From the NCBI RefSeq assembly GCF_001403875.1, contig NZ_LN884299.1, positions 1,612,117 through 1,676,116 of the forward strand: a stretch of 64,000 nucleotides of DNA, given 5' to 3'. Each line of letters begins with the position of its first letter. Position 1 is the stretch's first letter. The position numbers and the translations under genes are program-made. The notes under the pieces were generated by a model that was not told the DNA's origin, made no database searches, and was given only the letters and a program-made list of their open reading frames with translations. Of this stretch, positions 1 to 8,864 are shown in pieces. Source of the DNA: Paenibacillus ihumii (GTDB lineage: Bacteria; Bacillota; Bacilli; Paenibacillales; Paenibacillaceae).

Positions 1-2396
1 AGGAAACATTCAAGAAGGAGCTGGTCCGCCAGCTGGGGAAGCCTGTCTCCGAGGCTACGGATGCGGATGTATACCGGATTCTCGGCATGCTGATCCGGGA
101 AAGGATAGGGGAGGATTGGGCGCATACGAATCAGAAGCTGAAAGACGTCAAAGCAAGGCAGGTGTATTACTTCTCCATGGAGTTTCTGATCGGGCGGCAG
201 CTCGGGAATAATCTGCTCAATCTCGGTGTGCTGGAGCTCGTTCGGGACGGTCTCAGGGAGCTTGGCTTCGATCTGGATGCGGCGGAGGAGGAGGAAAGCG
301 ATCCGGGACTCGGCAACGGAGGACTCGGAAGGCTTGCCGCCTGCTTCCTGGATTCTCTGGCAGCGCAGCAGCTGCCCGGTCACGGCTGCGGCATCCGCTA
401 CCGTTACGGCTTGTTCGAGCAGAAAATCGTTGACGGGCACCAGGTCGAGCTTCCCGATTACTGGCTGCAGCGGGGCAATGTATGGGAGGTCTGCCGCGAG
501 GATAAGAAGGTGGAGGTTCGCTTCGGCGGTGAAGTGCAGATGTCGGAGCATGAAGGCCGGCTTCATTTCGAATTAACGGGGTATGAAAGCGTTCTGGCGA
601 TCCCCTATGACATCCCGGTGATCGGCAGCGGCTCCAGCCACGTCAATACGCTGCGGCTGTGGAGCGCCCGCCCGGCTAAGGGGCATATCAAGCCGAACAG
701 CGGAAGCTATTATAACTATTTGAATTATTACCGGTCGGTAGAGTCCGTTTCCGAATTTCTGTACCCTGATGATTCCGAGCTCGAAGGCAAGCTGCTTCGC
801 CTGAAGCAGCAGTATTTCTTATGCTCGGCTGGCCTGCAGAGCATATTGCGCACCTTCGATAAGCTGGAGCTCCCGATCGAGCGCCTGCCGGACAAAGCGG
901 CGGTCCATATCAACGATACGCATCCTACGCTAGTCATTCCGGAGCTGATGCGTATTCTGCTGGACGAGAGAGGCTGCGCCTGGGAGCAGGCATGGCATAT
1001 TACGAGACGCGCCGTCTCGTATACGAATCATACCACGCTGAGCGAAGCCCTGGAGAAGTGGCCAGCCGCCATGGTCAAGCAGCTTCTGCCCCGCATCTAT
1101 TTGATCATTGAGGAGCTGAACAAGCGCTTTTGCGCGGAGCTCCTGGAACATTATCCGGGAGATGAGCAGCGGATTTCGCAGCTGGCGATTATCTATGGCG
1201 ATCAAATCCGGATGGCTAACCTGGCTATCGTCGGCAGCCACAGCGTCAACGGCGTCGCCGCCCTTCATACCGAGATACTGAAGAAGCGCGAAATGAAGCC
1301 GTTTTATGAGCTGTACCCGGAAAAGTTCAACAACAAGACCAACGGCATTTCGCACCGGCGATGGCTGATGCACGCGAATCCGGAATTGGCGAGGCTTATC
1401 ACCGAGGTGATCGGCTCCCGCTGGATGACGCAGCCGCGAGAGATGGTCAGCCTCATCAAATATGCTGAGGACCGGGGCTTCCTGGAGAAGCTCCGCGAGG
1501 TCAAGCGCGGCAACAAGCTGCGCCTGGCCAAGTACGTCAGGGACAAATTACACATCAGCATCGATCCGGATTCGATTTTTGACGTCCAGGCCAAGAGGCT
1601 CCATGCTTATAAACGGCAGCTGCTGAATGTGCTGCATATGATGCATTTATACAATCAGCTGAAGGATAATCCTTCGGCCGATATTACGCCGCGAACCTTT
1701 CTGTTCAGCGCCAAGGCCGCCCCGGGATATTATCTGGCCAAGAATATCATTAAATTGATCAATACAGTGGCCGATACGGTGAATCGGGACCGGACGGTCC
1801 GCGATAAAATGAAGGTCGTCTTCCTCGAGAACTATTCCGTCTCCCTGGCTGAGAAGCTGATTCCCGCTGCCGATGTCAGCGAGCAAATATCGACGGCTGG
1901 GAAGGAGGCCTCGGGAACCGGGAACATGAAGTTCATGATGAACGGAGCGCTAACGGTCGGTACTCTAGACGGAGCTAACGTGGAGATGCATGAAATGCTG
2001 GGCGATGACAATATGTTTCTGTTCGGCTTGCGTGCCCAGCAGGTTATGGAATACAACCAGAGCGGCGAATACTCGCCTTGGCATATTTATGACGTAGACT
2101 CGCGGGTGAAGGAGGTCATGGATCAATTGATCCATCCGGGACGCTTCTGCTCGGAAGGCCAGGATTTTGAATCAATTTACCAGTCGGTGCTGCATCATCA
2201 AGACGAGTTTTTTGTGCTCAAGGATTTTGCCAGTTACGTGGAGGCTCACTTGCGGATCGATCTGGCTTACCGCAGCAGTTACGATTGGCTTAAGAAATCC
2301 GCGCTGAATATTGCCCATTCGGGCAAGTTCTCGAGCGATCATACCATTAAGCAATACGCCTCGGAGATTTGGCATATTGAGCCGCTGGGAATATGA
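1..2396 (+). CDS. glgP: Glycogen/maltodextrin phosphorylase, 5' end cut by the window
   Basis: This PLP-dependent enzyme releases glucose-1-phosphate from the non-reducing ends of glycogen or maltodextrin in the cytoplasm. The reading frame is open from base 3, so the true start lies upstream and probably only a short N-terminal piece is missing (797 codons visible; family members have about 800-840 residues). The family signature with the PLP-binding lysine is visible as GTGNMKFMMNG, followed by the typical TLDGANVE. The gene is the last of its operon, since a strong terminator follows within 30 bases. Glycogen versus maltodextrin preference cannot be read from the sequence. Confidence 0.95.
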   Translation, partial: ETFKKELVRQLGKPVSEATDADVYRILGMLIRERIGEDWAHTNQKLKDVKARQVYYFSMEFLIGRQLGNNLLNLGVLELVRDGLRELGFDLDAAEEEESDPGLGNGGLGRLAACFLDSLAAQQLPGHGCGIRYRYGLFEQKIVDGHQVELPDYWLQRGNVWEVCREDKKVEVRFGGEVQMSEHEGRLHFELTGYESVLAIPYDIPVIGSGSSHVNTLRLWSARPAKGHIKPNSGSYYNYLNYYRSVESVSEFLYPDDSELEGKLLRLKQQYFLCSAGLQSILRTFDKLELPIERLPDKAAVHINDTHPTLVIPELMRILLDERGCAWEQAWHITRRAVSYTNHTTLSEALEKWPAAMVKQLLPRIYLIIEELNKRFCAELLEHYPGDEQRISQLAIIYGDQIRMANLAIVGSHSVNGVAALHTEILKKREMKPFYELYPEKFNNKTNGISHRRWLMHANPELARLITEVIGSRWMTQPREMVSLIKYAEDRGFLEKLREVKRGNKLRLAKYVRDKLHISIDPDSIFDVQAKRLHAYKRQLLNVLHMMHLYNQLKDNPSADITPRTFLFSAKAAPGYYLAKNIIKLINTVADTVNRDRTVRDKMKVVFLENYSVSLAEKLIPAADVSEQISTAGKEASGTGNMKFMMNGALTVGTLDGANVEMHEMLGDDNMFLFGLRAQQVMEYNQSGEYSPWHIYDVDSRVKEVMDQLIHPGRFCSEGQDFESIYQSVLHHQDEFFVLKDFASYVEAHLRIDLAYRSSYDWLKKSALNIAHSGKFSSDHTIKQYASEIWHIEPLGI

Positions 2397-2422
2397 GAGA
2401 AGAGAATAGTCTGCCTACCGAG

Positions 2423-2460
2423 GGCCGCCGAAATTTTTGGCGGCCTTCTTTCTATTTTTT
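2423..2460 (+). terminator. Rho-independent terminator after glgP
   Basis: GGCCGCC (2423-2429) pairs perfectly with GGCGGCC (2439-2445), and a T-rich tract to 2460 follows. It separates glgP from the sporulation genes. Confidence 0.85.
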
Positions 2461-2529
2461 GCAAATAAAAAGAGATGAAGGGGCATAAGGTAAGAGAGAC
2501 ATGGACAAGAAGGGGGTTGTTATCCGGCT

Positions 2530-2796
2530 ATGCTCGACAAATTCGTGGCCAGCATGGCAACGATACGAATTATTTCCGGCTCGATCGAAATTATAGCTGC
2601 CTTGATTATGCTTAAGCTCGGGCGCGTTGACAAAGCGCTGGCAGTGAATTCTATGCTAGCGTTCGTAGGCCCTGCGGTACTCCTCACAACAACGGCGATC
2701 GGGCTCGCCGGGATGGCGGATAAGCTATCCATGAGCAAATTGATCTGGATCGGCTGCGGCGTTGCGTGTCTCTTAATCGGTATTTTGAAGAAATGA
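2530..2796 (+). CDS. yqhV: YqhV-type small membrane protein (DUF2619)
   Basis: This 88-residue hydrophobic protein has two to three predicted membrane segments and a Lys-Lys C-terminus. The family is known from sporulating Firmicutes, where the gene sits immediately before spoIIIAA, as here. The start at 2530 follows a GGGGG-containing ribosome site, and there is no in-frame alternative just upstream. Its biochemical function is unknown. Family assignment rests on both the sequence and its position. Confidence 0.8.
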   Translation: MLDKFVASMATIRIISGSIEIIAALIMLKLGRVDKALAVNSMLAFVGPAVLLTTTAIGLAGMADKLSMSKLIWIGCGVACLLIGILKK

Positions 2797-2807
2797 TAGA
2801 TTACCCG

Positions 2808-2835
2808 TCATAAAGACAAAGTACAGGCATACAAA
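2808..2835 (+). promoter_or_regulatory. Candidate sigma-E promoter for the spoIIIA operon
   Basis: TCATAAA (2808-2814), a 13-base spacer and CATACAAA (2828-2835) fit the mother-cell sigma-E pattern (KMATATT, CATACAMT) at 5 of 7 and 7 of 8 positions. The spoIIIA operon is sigma-E-dependent in B. subtilis, and the element lies about 70 bases before the chosen spoIIIAA start. Confidence 0.6.
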
Positions 2836-2906
2836 TGAGATATAACACAAGCTAAGCCATGCAGTTATGCATCTGCTGCAAGCAAAGAGGTTTGGGGGTA
2901 CAAACG

Positions 2907-3920
2907 ATGAGCAACCCTAGCTGGTTAACTGTATTTCCCGACAATATCCGTTCCTTGCTGCTAAAGCTGCCTCCTGCACTATTCTCCCGGCTGGAAGAAA
3001 TCCGCATTCGCGAGGGACGCCCCTTGGAGGTGAATGCCTCTGGCCGCCATTATTACCTTACCCCAGAGGGCGGACTGACGAACGACCCGGGGGGAGCCTA
3101 TAAGCCAGGCAAGCAGGAGGGCAACCGGCTCCTGGATTTAATAACGAATCATTCGCTGTACACGATGGAGGAAGAGCTGCGCAAAGGCTTCATCACGATC
3201 GCCGGAGGTCACAGAATTGGACTAGCCGGCAGAACCGTGCTGAGCGGAGGGAGGGTAGAGCATCTTCGGGACATTAGCGGCTTCAACGTACGGATTGCGA
3301 GAGAGGTGCTTGGCATCAGTGATCGAATCCTGCCTCATCTTCTTGATTTCAAGCATAGGACCGTCCTACATACGCTAATATTGTCACCGCCGCAGCAGGG
3401 AAAGACAACCTTGATCCGCGATCTGGCCAGGGCGATCAGCAGCGGGGCCTGGGGCCATCCGGAGGCCAGGTGGCCAGGCCTTAAAGTCGGCATCATCGAT
3501 GAGCGTTCGGAAATTGCCGGAAGCAAGCGGGGAGTCCCGAGCTTCGACGTTGGGCCCAGAACCGATGTGATGGACGGCTGTCCCAAGGCGGAAGGGATCA
3601 TGATGATGCTGCGCTCGATGTCACCGGATGTGATCATTGTGGATGAAATCGGCCGTCCTGAGGATGCGGACGCTCTAGCGGAAGCCCTGCATGCAGGGGT
3701 GAAGGTGATTGCCACTGCGCATGGTTCGGATGTGAGCGAGCTGTCTTACCGGCCGGCGCTCTCCAGGCTGGCTGACCCTCCGTTCTTTGAAATGCACGCG
3801 GTGCTTGCCCGCAGCGAGAGCGGAATAGCCTTTCGCCTGTGGGACGGCAAGCGAAGGGGGATAGACCATTCGGGGCTCGGCTCGGAGCTCGGCGCGAAGG
3901 GCAGGGAGCGATATGGTTAA
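2907..3920 (+). CDS. spoIIIAA: Stage III sporulation protein AA, AAA-type ATPase
   Basis: SpoIIIAA is the ATPase of the SpoIIIA-SpoIIQ feeding-tube complex that links mother cell and forespore. It resembles secretion ATPases and is thought to drive assembly or transport. The protein has 337 residues from the ATG at 2907, which has a GAGG/GGGGG site upstream. An earlier in-frame ATG at 2859 would add 16 residues but lacks a good ribosome site. The P-loop PPQQGKTT lies at residues 161-168, and a Walker B-like IIVDEIGR follows. It is the first gene of an eight-gene operon and overlaps spoIIIAB by 8 bases. Confidence 0.95.
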   Translation: MSNPSWLTVFPDNIRSLLLKLPPALFSRLEEIRIREGRPLEVNASGRHYYLTPEGGLTNDPGGAYKPGKQEGNRLLDLITNHSLYTMEEELRKGFITIAGGHRIGLAGRTVLSGGRVEHLRDISGFNVRIAREVLGISDRILPHLLDFKHRTVLHTLILSPPQQGKTTLIRDLARAISSGAWGHPEARWPGLKVGIIDERSEIAGSKRGVPSFDVGPRTDVMDGCPKAEGIMMMLRSMSPDVIIVDEIGRPEDADALAEALHAGVKVIATAHGSDVSELSYRPALSRLADPPFFEMHAVLARSESGIAFRLWDGKRRGIDHSGLGSELGAKGRERYG

Positions 3921-4431
3921 GCTGCTTGGCGCTGTTTTGGTGCTCCTAGCGGCAACGCTGGCCGGATTTATGAAGGCCGGACAATATGCCAGCCGCCCCC
4001 ATCAAATCCGGCGGCTCATCCTGGCGCTGAAGCGGCTGGAGACGGAGATTGCTTACGGATTCACGCCGCTGCCCGAAGCTCTGCAGCGCATCGCGCTTCA
4101 GAGCAGTGAGCCGATCAAAGGGCTGTTCGAGGAAGCCGCCAGAGGGATGATTTCGCCGGCCAACTGGACGGCACAGCAAAGCCTGCACCATGCGGTTCAG
4201 GCAGGATGGAAGCAAACAGCCATGAAGGCTGCGGAGAAGGAAGTCCTGCTTCAGCTCGCCTTCACGTTAGGGACAAGCGACCGGACGAATCAACTTGGCC
4301 ATATCGCTACAGCCGTCCGTCAATTGGAGAGTGAGGAGCTGGCCGCGCGCGAGGAACAGGCCCGTTATGAGAAAATGTCCAGAAGCTTGGGAGTACTGGG
4401 CGGGGCGTTTATCGTTATTTTACTCTATTAA
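3913..4431 (+). CDS. spoIIIAB: Stage III sporulation protein AB
   Basis: This 172-residue mother-cell membrane protein is part of the SpoIIIA complex and resembles type II/IV secretion platform proteins (GspF-like). It has an N-terminal hydrophobic segment (about residues 3-18), a helical cytoplasmic part and a C-terminal hydrophobic stretch ending in IVILLY. The start overlaps the 3' end of spoIIIAA, with GGGAG five bases before the ATG, which suggests translational coupling. Confidence 0.93.
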   Translation: MVKLLGAVLVLLAATLAGFMKAGQYASRPHQIRRLILALKRLETEIAYGFTPLPEALQRIALQSSEPIKGLFEEAARGMISPANWTAQQSLHHAVQAGWKQTAMKAAEKEVLLQLAFTLGTSDRTNQLGHIATAVRQLESEELAAREEQARYEKMSRSLGVLGGAFIVILLY

Positions 4432-4495
4432 CCGCGGGCTACCTTCTCATCACCGATGATTGTCACTGCAAAAATGATCGTGAGGTGCCAAATCA

Positions 4496-4699
4496 ATGAA
4501 CTTAGAAGTGAACGCCATATTTCAAATTGCAGGCATTGGCATCATTATCGCCATGATCCACACCGTGCTGAAGCAAATGGGCAAAGAGGACATGGCGCAC
4601 TGGGTGACCGTGATCGGGTTCGTCGTCGTGCTGTTTATGGTTATCCGATTACTGGACAATCTCTTTCAGGAAATCAAATCGATCTTTTTATTCCAGTAG
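4496..4699 (+). CDS. spoIIIAC: Stage III sporulation protein AC
   Basis: This 67-residue membrane protein has two hydrophobic helices, matching the conserved size of SpoIIIAC. It belongs to the SpoIIIA channel complex in the mother-cell membrane around the forespore. GAGGTG precedes the ATG at a normal distance. A longer overlapping frame from 4456 belongs to the spoIIIAD frame and is not coding before 4711. Confidence 0.93.
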   Translation: MNLEVNAIFQIAGIGIIIAMIHTVLKQMGKEDMAHWVTVIGFVVVLFMVIRLLDNLFQEIKSIFLFQ

Positions 4700-4710
4700 G
4701 TGATTCGGCA

Positions 4711-5100
4711 GTGGAAATGATCCAGATCGTAGGCTTGGGATTGATCGCCACCATACTCATCCTCACCATCAAGGAACAGAAGCCGATGTTCGCGTTTCTG
4801 ATCGCGGTTGCCACCGGTATCATGATCTTTATGTATTTGGCAGGTAAAATCGGCGGAATCATCGAGGTGCTGGAGCAGTTGGCTGAATCCTCCGGTGTGC
4901 AAATGATCTACCTCAAAACGATCCTGAAAATCATCGGGATTGCCTACATTGCCGAATTCGGTGCCCAAATCGTCAGAGACGCCGGCCAGGAGAGCATTGC
5001 CTCCAAAATTGAGCTGGCCGGAAAAATACTCATTATGGTTCTGGCCATTCCCATCATCAGCATCATCATTGAGACCGTAATGAAAATGCTGCCTGCTTAA
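4711..5100 (+). CDS. spoIIIAD: Stage III sporulation protein AD
   Basis: This is a four-helix membrane protein of 129 residues in the SpoIIIA complex. The start is GTG at 4711, giving an N-terminus MEMIQIVGLGL like other SpoIIIAD proteins, with AGGTGAT at 4698-4704 as ribosome site. The frame is open back to 4456, but that extension overlaps all of spoIIIAC and is not family-like. The gene lies 11 bases after spoIIIAC. Confidence 0.92.
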   Translation: MEMIQIVGLGLIATILILTIKEQKPMFAFLIAVATGIMIFMYLAGKIGGIIEVLEQLAESSGVQMIYLKTILKIIGIAYIAEFGAQIVRDAGQESIASKIELAGKILIMVLAIPIISIIIETVMKMLPA

Positions 5101-5117
5101 CGAAACGGAGACAAACG

Positions 5118-6317
5118 ATGAATAAGACGATAAATGATTGGCGTCAGCGGTCCATGCTCATGCTTATCCTGGGCTTCCTTCTTATGATGTGGCCTCTGCC
5201 GGCTGCTGCTGCGGAGCCTGGAGATGGCTGGATGAAGAAGCAGGCGGAGGAGCTTCCGACGGATCAGGTGGAGACCTACTGGCAGCAGCTGATGAAGGAA
5301 TACGGCGGTTTTTTTCCCGATCAGGAGATGCCATCCTTCATGGATATGCTGCTGCAGGATGGGAACGGGGACTCCTTCAGCGTCAAGGCAGGGTTGACGG
5401 GACTGCTGAAATATATGTGGCACGAGGTGCTGTACAACGGACATATTCTGACGACGATCGTTCTCCTCTCCGTGTTCAGCTCGATTCTGGAAACATTCCA
5501 ATCTGCTTTTGAACGCAAGCAGGTCAGCAAGGTGGCCTATGCGATTTGTTATATGGTCATTCTTATATTGGCGATCAACAGCTTCCATGTCGCGATTACC
5601 TACGCTACGGACGCGATTCGGGGCATGATCGATTTCATGATGGCGATGGTGCCGCTCTTGTTCACGCTGCTTGCTTCGTTGGGGAATATGGTGACTGTGT
5701 CCGTTACGCATCCGCTCGTGGTGTTCATGGTGCATACCGTGGGAACGGTCGTGCATACGATCGTATTTCCTCTGCTGTTCTTCTCGGCCGTTCTGCATAT
5801 CGTCAGCTCGCTGTCCGAGAAGTACAAGCTGACCCAGCTTGCCAATCTGCTGCGCACGATCAGTATGACGCTGCTCGGCGTGATGCTGACCGTCTTCCTT
5901 GGCGTCATCTCTGTAAAAGGGATTACCGGCTCGGTGGCGGACGGCGTTACGCTGCGGACGGCCAAGTATCTGACCGGGAATTTCGTTCCAGTCGTTGGCA
6001 AAGTATTTGCCGATGCTACAGACACCGTTATTTCGGCTTCGCTGCTCGTCAAAAATTCGATCGGGGTCGTCGGAGTGATTATTCTGCTGTTCCTGTGCGC
6101 TTTTCCCGCCATTAAAATACTGACGCTCGCACTGATTTACAATTTGAGCGCAGCGGTCATGCAGCCGCTTGGAGAGACACCGATCGTGACCTGCCTGGAG
6201 ACGATCGGAAAGAGCATGATATATGTATTCGCTGCCTTAGCAGCAGTCGGATTGATGTTCTTTCTTGCCATCACGATTACGTTAACTGCGGGGAATGTAA
6301 CGGTGATGATGAGATAG
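5118..6317 (+). CDS. spoIIIAE: Stage III sporulation protein AE
   Basis: SpoIIIAE is a 399-residue polytopic membrane protein with a cleavable-looking signal peptide (hydrophobic residues about 13-32, ending in an Ala-rich site). An extracytoplasmic part and several membrane helices follow. In B. subtilis it belongs to the SpoIIIA-SpoIIQ channel needed for late sigma-G activity. It lies 17 bases after spoIIIAD in the operon. Confidence 0.94.
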   Translation: MNKTINDWRQRSMLMLILGFLLMMWPLPAAAAEPGDGWMKKQAEELPTDQVETYWQQLMKEYGGFFPDQEMPSFMDMLLQDGNGDSFSVKAGLTGLLKYMWHEVLYNGHILTTIVLLSVFSSILETFQSAFERKQVSKVAYAICYMVILILAINSFHVAITYATDAIRGMIDFMMAMVPLLFTLLASLGNMVTVSVTHPLVVFMVHTVGTVVHTIVFPLLFFSAVLHIVSSLSEKYKLTQLANLLRTISMTLLGVMLTVFLGVISVKGITGSVADGVTLRTAKYLTGNFVPVVGKVFADATDTVISASLLVKNSIGVVGVIILLFLCAFPAIKILTLALIYNLSAAVMQPLGETPIVTCLETIGKSMIYVFAALAAVGLMFFLAITITLTAGNVTVMMR

Positions 6318-6341
6318 AGAAAAAGTGGTGGTGATTCCTGG

Positions 6342-7145
6342 ATGACCTGGCTGGCGGAATGGCTGAAGGAGATCATTTTTGTTGTGCTTCTGGCGGCCTT
6401 CATCGATCTGCTGCTTCCTAATCGTTCGATGGAGAGATACGTGAAGCTGGTGATCAGCCTGCTGATTTTGCTTACGCTGATCGCGCCGGTCATGCGCCTG
6501 TTTGCTCCGGATGCCGAGCGGCAGCTGGAAATGGCTTTTATGGATAGCGCAGATTCTGCCGGACAGCAATCGGCGGGTACCGATACCGAGGAAATATTGC
6601 GGCAAGGGGAGCAAATGAGGATGAAGAGAGAGCAGGAGGCCATTCAATGGGCCAGCGAGGAAGCGGCCAAGCGGATGAAGGATCAAATCGAGCGGGCAAC
6701 CGGTCAGCCCGTAGACCGCGTGGTGGTTCGCGTGGATGCGGCAGAGGATGATGCAGAGCCCTCGATTTCATCCATAGATGTGTACATGAGTCCAAAGGAG
6801 CGGGAGCAGGAGCTGTCCCGCAAGGACGATCAGAAGGAGGCGAGCCCTGGTACATCCTCACGAATCGCAATCGCGCCCGTGGAGCCCGTCTCTATCGAGG
6901 TGAACCCTCAGGAGCGGGAGGCTGTGGGAGCAGAAGATACCGCCATCGCGGCCGCAAGCGGGGAGTCCTCCGGCAGGGAGGGGGGGACGGCAGGGGGGAT
7001 TATAGGCCTGGCTCCGGAAAGCGATTCTGGCTATGGGCATGAAGGCGCAAACCCTCTAAGCCGCCAAATTGCTGATATTCTGTCGCGCGGCTGGGGAATT
7101 CCGGCTGAGGTCGTCCATGTTGTCCTGCAAGAGGATGCGAAGTAG
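6342..7145 (+). CDS. spoIIIAF: Stage III sporulation protein AF
   Basis: SpoIIIAF of the SpoIIIA complex has two N-terminal membrane helices (about residues 10-52), then a soluble domain. At 267 residues it is longer than the roughly 206-residue B. subtilis protein. The extra length is a charged, Glu/Ser/Gly-rich stretch of about residues 150-240 that looks disordered. The start follows a GGTGGTGAT site. Confidence 0.92.
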   Translation: MTWLAEWLKEIIFVVLLAAFIDLLLPNRSMERYVKLVISLLILLTLIAPVMRLFAPDAERQLEMAFMDSADSAGQQSAGTDTEEILRQGEQMRMKREQEAIQWASEEAAKRMKDQIERATGQPVDRVVVRVDAAEDDAEPSISSIDVYMSPKEREQELSRKDDQKEASPGTSSRIAIAPVEPVSIEVNPQEREAVGAEDTAIAAASGESSGREGGTAGGIIGLAPESDSGYGHEGANPLSRQIADILSRGWGIPAEVVHVVLQEDAK

Positions 7146-7160
7146 CAAGGGGGGATGTTG

Positions 7161-7805
7161 ATGCTGAAATGGTGGAAGAAGCTGGAGTCTATTATCGGGC
7201 GGAGCCTGGAGGGCAAGAAGAAGCTGAACGCGTACCGGCTGCTGATTATTCTCGGGTTAATCGGTGTCGCGATCATGCTGTTCAACTCCTTCGCCAACGT
7301 GAAGCAAATTGACTCCGGCGGCGCGGGGAGAGAGCCCCCTTCGGGGCAGGAGCTGCTGACATCGGCTTTGCCCGATCAGGCAGCGGGCGAAGGCAGCTTT
7401 GATGCGATTGAGGTGTCGCTGGAGAACAAGACGAAGGAGATTCTAGAGAAAATCGTCGGCGTCGGCGCAGTAGACGTCCTAGTGACGGTCGATTCGACGG
7501 AAGAGCTCGTCATCGGCCGCAATACGAAGGATACGCAGCAGTTGACCGAGGAGAATGACAAGGACGGGGGTAAGCGCCATATTACGCAGTATACGCGGGA
7601 TGGGCAAATCGTTACCAATGAAGAAGACGGCAGCGAAAAGCCGATCATTACTAAAAAAATCAAACCGAAGGTCCGCGGGGTTCTAATCGTGGCCAGGGGG
7701 GCTGAGAACAAGACGGTCAAAAGCCTGATCGTCGATGCGGTGGAAAAGGGGCTAAATGTTCCGGCTTACCGGATCTCCGTTGTTCCGAGGAAGCAATCGC
7801 AATAA
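7161..7805 (+). CDS. spoIIIAG: Stage III sporulation protein AG
   Basis: SpoIIIAG forms a large ring in the intermembrane space of the sporulation channel and resembles type III secretion ring proteins. The protein has one N-terminal membrane helix (about residues 24-42) and a soluble ring-building-motif domain at the C-terminus. I chose the ATG at 7161 because the GGGGGG site at 7149-7154 is then correctly spaced. The ATG at 7155 abuts that site. The product has 214 residues. Confidence 0.93.
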   Translation: MLKWWKKLESIIGRSLEGKKKLNAYRLLIILGLIGVAIMLFNSFANVKQIDSGGAGREPPSGQELLTSALPDQAAGEGSFDAIEVSLENKTKEILEKIVGVGAVDVLVTVDSTEELVIGRNTKDTQQLTEENDKDGGKRHITQYTRDGQIVTNEEDGSEKPIITKKIKPKVRGVLIVARGAENKTVKSLIVDAVEKGLNVPAYRISVVPRKQSQ

Positions 7806-7859
7806 AGCGTTGCCACTTTATTGAAAAATACCAAAACTATGATTCTAGGAGGAAAAACA

Positions 7860-8696
7860 ATGAAATCGAAAAGACAGACAATTTGGCTCGTCTCGATGCT
7901 TAGTTTGATGGTTATTCTCTCGGCTTATTACTTGTTTACAGAGGATTCCGGAGCGAACAAGCCGAAGACTGCCGAAGGAAAGAAGGTAACGATGATGGAG
8001 CAGGCTGCGGGCGGGGAAGCCGTCGTTGAAGGCAGCGCCTTGTCTGATGATGACATTATTCTCTCTGAGGTTGCAGCTGAAGGTGAAGGCTCCGGGGAAA
8101 TGCAGGATGGCGAAGAGCAGGCTGTCCAGAATGAGAAGGAGACGGATGTCTCCGGCGGTCAGGCGGCACAGACCGAGGGGTCGGCCGATAGCGGGCAGCG
8201 AAGCGAGCAAAAGGGCGAGAAGGGCGAGCAAAGAAACGAGCAGAAGAGCGAACAGAAGAGCGAGCAGCCAAAGGCAGAGGACAAAGCTTCGCAGGGCGTT
8301 ACCGATGAAGACGTGCTGAAGAAGCTGGAGTCCGAGGGCGCCTTGACGAGAGATACCCTGACGGCCTATCAGATGGACCGCGCCGAGCAGAATATCAAGA
8401 AGACGGAGCAGCTGCTGCAGACGATGAACGACGAAAAGAAATCGCTGGATGAAGCTGCGATGGCTCAGCAGCAGTTGAGCGCGCTGGAAGAGAAGGAAGC
8501 TAAGATCACCGACATTGAGGAGCGTCTTCAGCAGCAGTATGCCAATGCCGTAGTGGCTGAGGACAACGACAGCTACCGCGTTGTGGTGATCAGCGACAAG
8601 CTTCAGGTCAAGGAGGCCGTAAGCATCGTCGATATGGTGATCAAGGAGCTGGGCGTATCCCAGGACAAGGTCACTGTCCAGTATGTATCGCAATGA
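7860..8696 (+). CDS. spoIIIAH: Stage III sporulation protein AH
   Basis: SpoIIIAH is the mother-cell partner that binds SpoIIQ of the forespore across the intermembrane space. It has an N-terminal membrane helix (about residues 8-26) and a conserved C-terminal YscJ/FliF-like domain with VKEAVSIVDMV. At 278 residues it exceeds the about 218 of B. subtilis because of a Glu/Gln/Lys/Ser repeat stretch near residues 114-136. The ATG at 7860 has AGGAGG seven bases upstream. An in-frame start at 7821 is unsupported. Confidence 0.94.
   Translation: MKSKRQTIWLVSMLSLMVILSAYYLFTEDSGANKPKTAEGKKVTMMEQAAGGEAVVEGSALSDDDIILSEVAAEGEGSGEMQDGEEQAVQNEKETDVSGGQAAQTEGSADSGQRSEQKGEKGEQRNEQKSEQKSEQPKAEDKASQGVTDEDVLKKLESEGALTRDTLTAYQMDRAEQNIKKTEQLLQTMNDEKKSLDEAAMAQQQLSALEEKEAKITDIEERLQQQYANAVVAEDNDSYRVVVISDKLQVKEAVSIVDMVIKELGVSQDKVTVQYVSQ
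8200..8268 (+). repeat. Short tandem repeat inside spoIIIAH
   Basis: Degenerate 9-12-base units around GAGCAGAAGAGC and GAGCAAAAGGGC are repeated and encode a run of SEQK/GEQ-like residues in the linker between the membrane anchor and the SpoIIQ-binding domain. The repeat is in frame, so length changes would be tolerated. Confidence 0.8.
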
Positions 8697-8750
8697 AATC
8701 GGAACCTTGATGTTGCATTAAATTCGTTCATTTTCCAGTTGAAGCCGATA

Positions 8751-8780
8751 GAGTCCAAGGGAATCTTGGACTCTTTCCAT
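8751..8780 (+). terminator. Terminator of the spoIIIA operon
   Basis: GAGTCCAAG (8751-8759) and CTTGGACTC (8765-8773) form a perfect nine-pair stem with a five-base loop, followed by a T-rich run. It overlaps the accB promoter region. Confidence 0.85.
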
Positions 8781-8801
8781 TTTGATTGATTGTGATATAA
8801 T
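8774..8801 (+). promoter_or_regulatory. Sigma-A-type promoter for accB-accC
   Basis: TTTCCA (8774-8779), a 16-base spacer and a perfect TATAAT (8796-8801) with an upstream TGA extended -10 motif lie 64 bases before accB. No inverted repeat convincing enough to call a FapR operator was seen. Confidence 0.6.
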
Positions 8802-8864
8802 ACATAAAGTTATGATGCGAAAAGGCCCGAGCTTTGCGAAAAAGCTGAAGGAGTGAAGAAAACC

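Noticed and set aside
4456..4710. 85-codon N-terminal extension of spoIIIAD
   Set aside because: It overlaps all of spoIIIAC in another frame, and SpoIIIAD proteins start at the segment encoded from 4711.
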